DNA from: Nocardiopsis sp. TSRI0078
Lineage (GTDB): Bacteria > Actinomycetota > Actinomycetes > Streptosporangiales > Streptosporangiaceae
NCBI RefSeq assembly: GCF_001905145.1
Contig: NZ_LWLB01000036.1
Location: 223,989-287,988, forward strand
Direction: 5' to 3'
Length of the DNA stretch: 64,000 bases
Below the pieces are notes generated by a model, which was not told where the DNA came from, did no database searches, and was given only the letters and a program-made list of their open reading frames with translations. A program made the translations under genes and the position numbers. This document shows positions 51,489-60,400 of this stretch, piece by piece (the first letter of the stretch is position 1; every line of letters begins with the position of its first letter).

Positions 51489-54400
51489 ATGCCGTTGGAC
51501 CACAACATGTCCGACTCCTCACGCACCGCGATCAAGGTCCTCACCGGCATCGACGTCCCCCGCGCCAACCCCACCAAGCTCTTCCACGCCGCCGAGGTCT
51601 ACACCACCCTCATCCACCGCCTCAACACCCTCGACGAACTCATCCAACTCAGCCGCGCCCGCGTACGCCGCAACTTCAACGGCCGCACCGCCGACTACTA
51701 CGAACACTCCCTGAACCAGTTCACCCAAGGCGAGAACAACTACGTCGGCTCAGCCAAGGACAACTCGGCCACCATGACCACCGAGCTGCGCAAAGCCGGC
51801 GCCAACGTCGAGTACATGCACATGATGGTCATCGGCCAGTTCATCCAACTCCTGGCCGAGATCGCCTGGGCCATCGCCACCGCCAAGTTCACCTTCGGCG
51901 CCACCCTGAAGTTCATCCCCATCTTCAAGGCCATCCGCAGCCTGGCCATGCGCCGCATCCTGGCCTGGCTCGTGATCACCGTGCCCAGCCACCAGATCAT
52001 CAGCCAGATCTTCGCCAGCATGGACAGCATCATCCAACGCATCCAGATCGGACGCGGCACCCGCACCACCATGGACGGCACACTCACCAAGAGCGCCCAC
52101 ACCGGCGGCGCCATCGAAGGAGCACTCTCCGCCGTCCTCTCCGCCGGCATGGACGGCCTGTTCAGCAAAAACCTCCACCACCTGCTCAAGAACAGCCTCG
52201 ACGACCTCAACCACCTCCCCGACCCACCACCCGTAACCAGACCCGGACCCGACGGCGGACCACCACCCACGGGACCACTCAACGACGCCCCCAACGGCCC
52301 CCCGCCCGACCCCAAAGGGCCCACCAAGGAAGACCCACCCCCGGGAAGCGGGCCCGACCACGGCACCGACACGCCCCCGCCCGGAGGCGGACCCGACCGC
52401 GACGCCCCTCCCCCCAGAGAGGATCCCGATCGGGGTCCGGGCACGCCCGCGCCCAAGGACGAACCCTCCCCCGACCTGCCCACCCCGTCCCTGAACAAGG
52501 ACCTGGCCTCCCTCTTCGGACGCCACAACGACGAACTCCTCACCCCCTACAACCCCGCCAGCCCCACCGGCGCGGGCGCCTTCGACAACACCACCAAAGC
52601 CGCCGCAGCACGCGACGACTTCGCCGACCTCTTCGCCCGCCACTTCGGCGACCACCTCGGCCAAACCGCAGCACGCGACCTCGGACGCGACTACGCCAAC
52701 ACCCTGGCCACCCACTGGGGACGCCCCGACCTCGGACAACACCTACGCGACACCATCGGCGACCGCCTGCCCCCGCACACGCGCGACCACCTCGCCAACG
52801 TCCCCGCCACCCTCCAAAAACCCCTCGCCGACTACTTCTCCACCACCAGCGCCTACGCCCAACAAACCGGCGGCAGCATCGGCAGCGGAGCCACCGAGGG
52901 CTACCTCGGCGAAGGCCTGGGCAGCCTCGCCGACGGACGCGGCTGGGAAGCCTCCATCTGGTCCGCCACCGCAGGCGCCAGCCAAGCAGGCATCCAACAA
53001 GGCGCCACCGACACCACCCTGGCCACCACCGACCTGTTCAACGACAAAGACAAACCCAACACCACCCCACCCCCACCACCCCGAACCGAGAGCAACGGCA
53101 CCGACAACCGCGTCGACCCCGACAGCACCAACCCATGGGGGCACGGAAACGACGACCCCGGTCAGGGTGGTGATCGGGCCCCCGAACGCGGCGGAGACGG
53201 ACCCCAGCGGGGAGAGGACCGCGACGACGGACCCGCCCCGTCCCGTCAGGACGACGGGTCGTCCCCGTACGACCGTGACGGTGTTCCCGACGTCGACGAC
53301 GTTCCCGACCTGGTCAGCGACACCGGCAGTGACACCGGCTCCGAATTCGGCGATCCCGACGACCTCGGCCGGGCCTCGGACGACACCGCACGCGTGCACG
53401 ACGACGAGGACACGCGTACCCCGTTCTCCGACCCCCTCAAGACCCCCGAGAACGACAAGGACCCCTTCGGGACAGCGGGCACCGCATACCCCGGCCTCAA
53501 CGACGACCTCTTCCCCCCGGGGACGAACGACGACCCTCTCATCGTCAATTTCCTCAACGCGATCGTCCCCGACAACCCGGAGATGAACGCACCCCCCGGC
53601 ACGGGGCAGACCACACCCACTCCGGGGAACAACGGAAACAACGGCGACCCGAACCCGGCCGACCGCTCCGTTCCCCAACCGGAGCAGCACACCCCCGCGC
53701 CCGTCGCCGTGGCGCCTCCGGTCGGCCAGGCCGCTCCGCCACCCGCGACCGCTCCGCAGAACCCGGCCTCCGACAGCGGCCAGCGCTCCGCGTCCTCGGA
53801 GCGGGACAGCGGTGGGCGTTCTCCCCAGCGCACCGGCGACACCCGCACCCCGGACTCCTCCACCGACCGGTCGGTCAGCGACGATGTGCGCACCGCCACC
53901 GAGAGCGCACCTCCCGCTCCGCAGACAGCAACCACCGACGGCACCACCGGACGGGACGATCCGGGCAGTTCGACGGACGAACAGCAGGCGGACCCCGACA
54001 CCGTACGCACCCCCGAGCAGCGGACAGAGTCGGAGGACGCTCCTCCGTCCCCGCCGCCCGCCGCCGAAGACGGCGCCGACCACCGCGATACCACCGCCAG
54101 GACGGAGAGCGGGCCGCCGTCGCAGACCGGGGACACCACCCCCCTTCCCGGGGCGCTGGACGACCATTTCCCCGCACCCACCCCTCCGCCCGGCTCCCCG
54201 GGCGACCAGGGCGCCGTCCCGCCGCTCCGCACGGGGGAGCAGGACGGCGCTCCCCCCACCGTGCCCGTCCCACCGCCCCTCACGGCGCCCCCACTCGGTC
54301 AGGGCGGCCCGTCCGCCCCCGCGCCCGCCGCCGCCAGCGGGCAGGGGAACCGCGTCCCCCAGGCCACGCCGAACAGGATCACCACCGCCATCCGGCTCGG

Positions 54401-57400
54401 GGAGCTGGCCTCGGCCAGCATCAAGGACGCGATCAGCGGCTACCAGCGCGCCCAGGATCTGGTCGACCAGACCAGGGAGGCCGAGAGCCAGGGCCGCCCC
54501 GACGCCGACGACCTGCGCGCACGCGCCCACGAGGCGCAGCGCGAGGCCAACGAGGCCCACCGGAGCTACGACGACCTCGCCCGAATGCAGGCCGACCTGC
54601 TGCGCACCGACGGCCTGACCACCGTCATGGCCGTCGTGGAGACCCCCGCGGGCCCGAGCGGCGACACCGGCCCCGTCCCCCTCGGCGGGACCAGCAGGGA
54701 CATCCGGCTCGGTCCCCTCAGCACCGACTCCCCCGTTCCCCAGGGCGAAAGCCTGACCGGCGACACCCCCGACCCCGCCGACCGCGGACCGACCGACGAC
54801 CGGGACGACACCGGTACCGGGAGCAGCGGGGACCGGGACCGGAGCACCCAGGAGGGAGCCCCGCCGGAGGGCGCACCGCCGCCCCGGCCGCTCCCGGCCC
54901 TCACCTACGACGGCGGCCTCGTGCCGGACCGGAGCGGTCAGAGCTACGACCTGGGCTACCTGGCCACGTCCACCCTCCTCGGGCCGCACATGCTCTTCGC
55001 GGAGCACCTGCCCGGGTTCGTCGACGACGTCCTGACCCATACTCCGGGCATGCCCGGACCCGCACGGCGGGGGATCGTGGACGGCGTGGTCGACATCCTC
55101 ACGAGGGAGGGGCCGCGGCCCTTCCTCCGCGAGGGCGGACACCCCGTCGGCGCCACACACAACGGGCAGACGTGGAGCGTCGACATCGACCTGCGTCCCG
55201 ACGACGGCGATTTCCACCACGTCGACGCCAAGGCCCTGAACGGCGGCGGGGACTCCAGGTTCCTGAGGCTCCACGACACCGGCCCCGGGGTGGACTCCAG
55301 CGACGGCGGGTCACGCGGCGCGGGCAAGACCCTCGGCGCCAAGTTCACGATGAGCCCCTTCTACATGACCGGCGTCAACGGCAACGACGCCGGGCCGATC
55401 GCCGCTGTCGGCGGACGCGGCGGCACGAAGGTCCGTGGCACCTCCGGGTCGGCCTCGACCAGCGCCAACTCCGCCAGCGGCCTCGAACTGCTCGGCACCC
55501 CGAACCTCTACGTCGGCGACCTGCGCATGGGGGCGTCCGTCACCGGCCCCGGCCTCACCGCACCGCGCGTCCAGGAGGGGACCGCGTACAACGGCCTCGT
55601 CATGAGCCTGCCGGGCGAAGTGCTCTCCTCCTCGGACGCCCCTTTGCGCATCGTGCCCGACAACGGACCGGCGGACGCGAACGGGCACCACCCGCCGGTG
55701 AACCGGCCGTTCACGGGTACCAGCCACCCGATCGAGATCACCCGTTTCTCCCCGGTCCCCCCGCCTCCCGCCACGGCTTCAGGCGGTGGGAACACCACGG
55801 GGAACACGAGTGGCGACACCACCGGCGACACGGGCGGGAACACCACGTCCGGCGACGGTGGGACCGGCCGCGGCGGTGGCGGCCGACCGGGGAAGAGCAC
55901 ACTCGGCACCTGGCTCGCCGACCACTTCCTGGGCCCCCGCCCCGAGGGGGGCCGGGACGGCGGCCACACCACCTCCAGGCGGGAGCGGCGCGACAACGAT
56001 TACCGCGAGCGGATCGAGACCACCTTCGACAACGACCGGGTGCAGCAGTACCTGCCGCAGATGTCCAACAGTTCCGCGCACATCCGGATCGAGATCCCCG
56101 GCAGCCGCCCCCGCATCATGCGGATGTGGTCGGTGTCGACCGAGTACAACCGCAAGGACTTCGCCCCCGGCCTGGCCGACTTCGTGCACAGCAACACCGC
56201 GGTCAAGAGCGCCTCCTCCAGCGTGAAGCACTCCACCGTGGCGTCCGGTTCGGTCGGCGGCGGCTTCGGCATCTGGCTCGACCTGCCCAACGGCAAGAGC
56301 ATCCGGCTCGACGTGCCCTTCGTGGAGTACTCGGCGACGTTCGAGAGGAGCACAGGGGTCGCCCTGAACACCTCGGGGACGAACAGCCATGTCGTGCACG
56401 CCCCCTCCGGCCACGCGGCCTACGACGTGAAGCGCGACTACTACGTCCGCATCCAGGGCGAGCCGGAAGCGCACCGCTTCGAGGGGAACTCCGTCGAGCT
56501 GCTCACGATCGAGGACGCCCGCCAGCTCAACGGTGAACCCTCCAAGGCCCCGGACCCGACCGGCGAACCGACCGCGCCGCCCCGGCCCCCGTTCCCGAAC
56601 CTCGCGGTGGACCGCCCCACGGACCTGAGCGGGGCCACCGTACGCGGGTTCGGCCACGCTCCCCCGGCCGCTCCCGCGAACAACGGCGGGACGGCGGGAA
56701 CCACAGGCAACAGCAACACGGGGACCACGAACACGACGGACACCACCGGGAACAACAGCGCCGACGGTGATGCCCAGTCGCCTCCCCCACCACAGCGCCC
56801 GTTCTACGACGACCTGGCGTACCGCGTGCTCAGCGGCATCTCCGAGAAGCGCCCCGGACTGGTCATCCCGGATCTGGCGCGGACCGGCAAGGACTACGCC
56901 GTCCGCCCCAGCCACATGGACCCGGACGGACCGGTCCACAGCTTCCGCGAGCGCTGGGGCCTGCGCCGCAACGTGGACGTGGCGCGGGAGAACACCCTGA
57001 AGGTCATCAACGCGCTCTCCGAGTCCGGGCTCAAGAGCGGTGCGCCCGACCTGCCCGGCAACGGCATTCCGGTCCGCCTCAAGGAATCCGCCCTGATCGA
57101 CCCGACGATGATCCGCGAGGACAGGGGCGGCCGTCCCGAAACCGTGACCGTGCGCGTCTACGGCGACTTCGATCGCCTGGTGCACCAGTTCGACACGACC
57201 GCCAGCGGCGGCGGCCGGTTCGCGGGCTCGGCCGGCATCACCACCATGAAGGGGTCGAGCGCCAACCACGCGCTCGGCCTCACCACGGGCGCCAGCGTGC
57301 GCACCGACGCCGGCGCCGACGTACGCGGCGTCCCCCGGGTCCTGGGAAACCCCTCGGTCTCGTTGAGCGCGTCCCTGAACAAGGGCAAGGGCTCCAGCCA

Positions 57401-60400
57401 GGGCCTCTCCCACAGCTCCGAGGAGACGGTGCTGTTCAGCGGGGACTCCGACGTGTGGACGTCCCGCACCCGCTTCACCGCACGGCTGTTCGAGCACGAC
57501 GACATCGGGATGGCGCGCGACGACCGGCCCCAGCGCGAACACGGCGCCCCGCTCCTGGGGAACGGGATGGACGCCCAGACCGTCCTCCTCACGCCCAGGA
57601 TGCCGCCGGTAGCCTCCGACTCCCCGAACACCCTGTCCGACCCGACGGGCACGGCCCGCGACGACGAGACCGCCACCTCCTCCGACGGACGGGAGACGCG
57701 GAACACCCCTGAGGCCACCGTCACCACCGGCACACGGGGAGGAGACTCCACGCAGACGAACACCTCCGGGGACACGGCGCCCGCCACGACCGGCGGCCGG
57801 CAACCGCTCACGCCCGAACAGGCACGGGACGTGATCGTCCGGAACTTCGTCCCGCGGACCACCCCCGGCGGCACGGCGGGCGAGGACCGGGGAGGCCGGT
57901 GGACCGTCATCCGGGACGGGGTCGTGCACACCTGGGGACGCCTGTTCGGCGGGGGCGCCGAGATCGTCGCCCCTCCCCAGAACACCGCCACGAACACCAC
58001 CGGTACCGACAGCGGCCAGGCCGTCGTCCTCACCTCACCGCCTCCCCCCGGCGGCACCGCGAACACCACCACCGGGACGACGCCGGAGACCGTTTCGCCA
58101 GGGGGAGACCGGAGCGGGGACGGCGCCCCGGCCAACCGGCCCCCACAGGGCCCGCCGACCCTGAACCAGGCCCGTGCCCAGGCGATCCGCCGCATCGGCG
58201 GCACCTTCGAGCGCGTGAACACGCACTTCGACGCCGGGAGCCGGGGCATGCGCGGGTTGCTGGAGGAGACGTACCGGACCTTCTCCGATCCGCGCAGCGG
58301 CCTCCACAACGGGTATCGGCGCAAGCTCGAGTCGTTCCTCTCCCAGACGTCCGGGGGCGGTCGGCAGTTCGAGAACCACCTGTCGGCGGAGGAACTCGCC
58401 ACGAGCAAGAGCGTGACCACGCCGTCGGGCTCCCGCATCCGCCAGGAGATGAGCGGCGGTTTCTGGTCACCGCACGACGTCCGCGCCACCGTCGCCACCA
58501 AGGTGGAGATCGACACCGTCACCGACTTCCGCCCCGTCGACGCCCAGATGCGGTGGAACGGCGGCAGCGAGGTGACCCTGTCCACCAGCTCCTCCCTGAC
58601 CGGCGGCCTCGGCTTCAAGCTCGGAGGCAGCGGGGGCCGCAACCCGAACCCGCACCCCTCCGACGGCTCCCTGCCCACCGAGGCCGTCAGACCGATCCCG
58701 CTGCTCGGGCCCTCCCTCTCCCGCACGTTCTTCTCCCGCGGCACGTCGCACACCCAGTCGACCTCCTTCACGTCGTCGGTGCTGTTCATCCCGGACAACA
58801 CCAAGGTGTACGCCTTCCGCGCCTCCGGTCACCTCACCCAGGCGGTCGAGTTCCTGAAGAACTGGAGCATCGGCCCGCCCCTGAACTGGAAAACCCTGTT
58901 CCACGGGTGGACCGCTCCCGTCCAGAACCTGCTCGCGGGCTACGTGCACTCCCGCGACGCCCAGCAGGAGGGGCTGGTGATGGACCGGGCGACCCGCGAC
59001 GAGAGCGGGACGGGGGTGAACCTGAGCCCGCAGCCCAACCCGAAGACGCCCGACACCGCGCAGGTGCGACCCGGGTTCGAGAACAACGGCAGGCAGATCC
59101 AGCCCGCCGACCCCGAGGCCGCCATCCAGGAGTTGGTGAACGACCTCGCCGGGAACGGACTGGAGCTGACGAACGGCGGCCGGGAGCTCCTGCTACAGAA
59201 ACTGACCACGCACCTGGGCCAGAACCCGGACTCCACCGTCCCGGTGCCGGTCAAGGTCCGCGCGCTGGGGCCGGAGCCCACCTCGGACTCGCTTCCACAC
59301 CCCATGCGCTCGGCCTCCCCGGCGAAGGTCTACGTGAACCTGACCAGGGACCCGAGCCGCACCGACGTCTCCTACGTCGGCCAGTCCGGCTACTACATCG
59401 AGTCGCACACCTGGAAGGCGACCGACGCGAACTCGCGGAACAGGGGGACCGGGACGACGGTGGGCGCGGACGGCGTGCTGCTGCAGCCCCTCCCCTACGC
59501 CCAGGACGACCAGGGGCCGGACGGACAGCCGGAGCACCGCCCGCTGTTCGCCTCCCCCGCCGGGGCGGTGTCCTCCTCCACCAGCGACGGGCGCTCCTCC
59601 GGGGAGTCCCAGGACGACGCCCGCACCGTCGAGCTGCACCTGAACACCCCGTACGCGAAGGTCGGCGCGGACACGACGCTGACCCTCACCCTCGAACTCG
59701 GCGAACCCAAGGGCGGGGAGAACGGCAACCCGCCGCGATCGACGTACACGGGCACCGCCGGCAGCGGGCGGATCGAGACGATGTACCCGTTCGCGTACAT
59801 GACCTTCGATCCCCCGGCGACGACCACCACGGGAGAAGGCACACAGAGCACCGGTACCGACCTGCCGGCGCCTCCCCCCGCCATCGCCACGTCCACGGAC
59901 AGCACCGGCTCCACGGGGACCGCTCCCGCCGACCAGAACACCCCTCCGTCCCCGGAGGGCGGCAACACCACCGGCGACCGGACGGGAACCGACACGACCG
60001 GGAACGACCGCGCCCCCGCCCCGCCGGAGGACGGAGGCACGACACGGCGGCCCGGAGCCCCCGTCCACGCGTCCGTGTCCGACGCGTTGCGCACCTGGAC
60101 GGGCGACGCCGGCCCCCGACCCGGCAACGACACCGCCATCACCAAGCCGACCATGGTACAGGACGGCGGGCAGGCGCTGCGCGACAAGGCCAACGTCGTC
60201 ATCGCGCAGTCCCTCGGCTGGCAGCCGCCCGCCGGCACCCCCGAAGGAGGGCGGCCCACCCGCGCCACGGCGGACGCGGCGCGTGCCTACCTCGCCGACG
60301 CCTACGGCCAGGACCCGGTGTACAACGAGATCGACCACAGCCTCAGCGACAAGGCCGTCAAGGCCGTGTACCCGTCGGCCTCACGCAACTCCGAGGGAGT

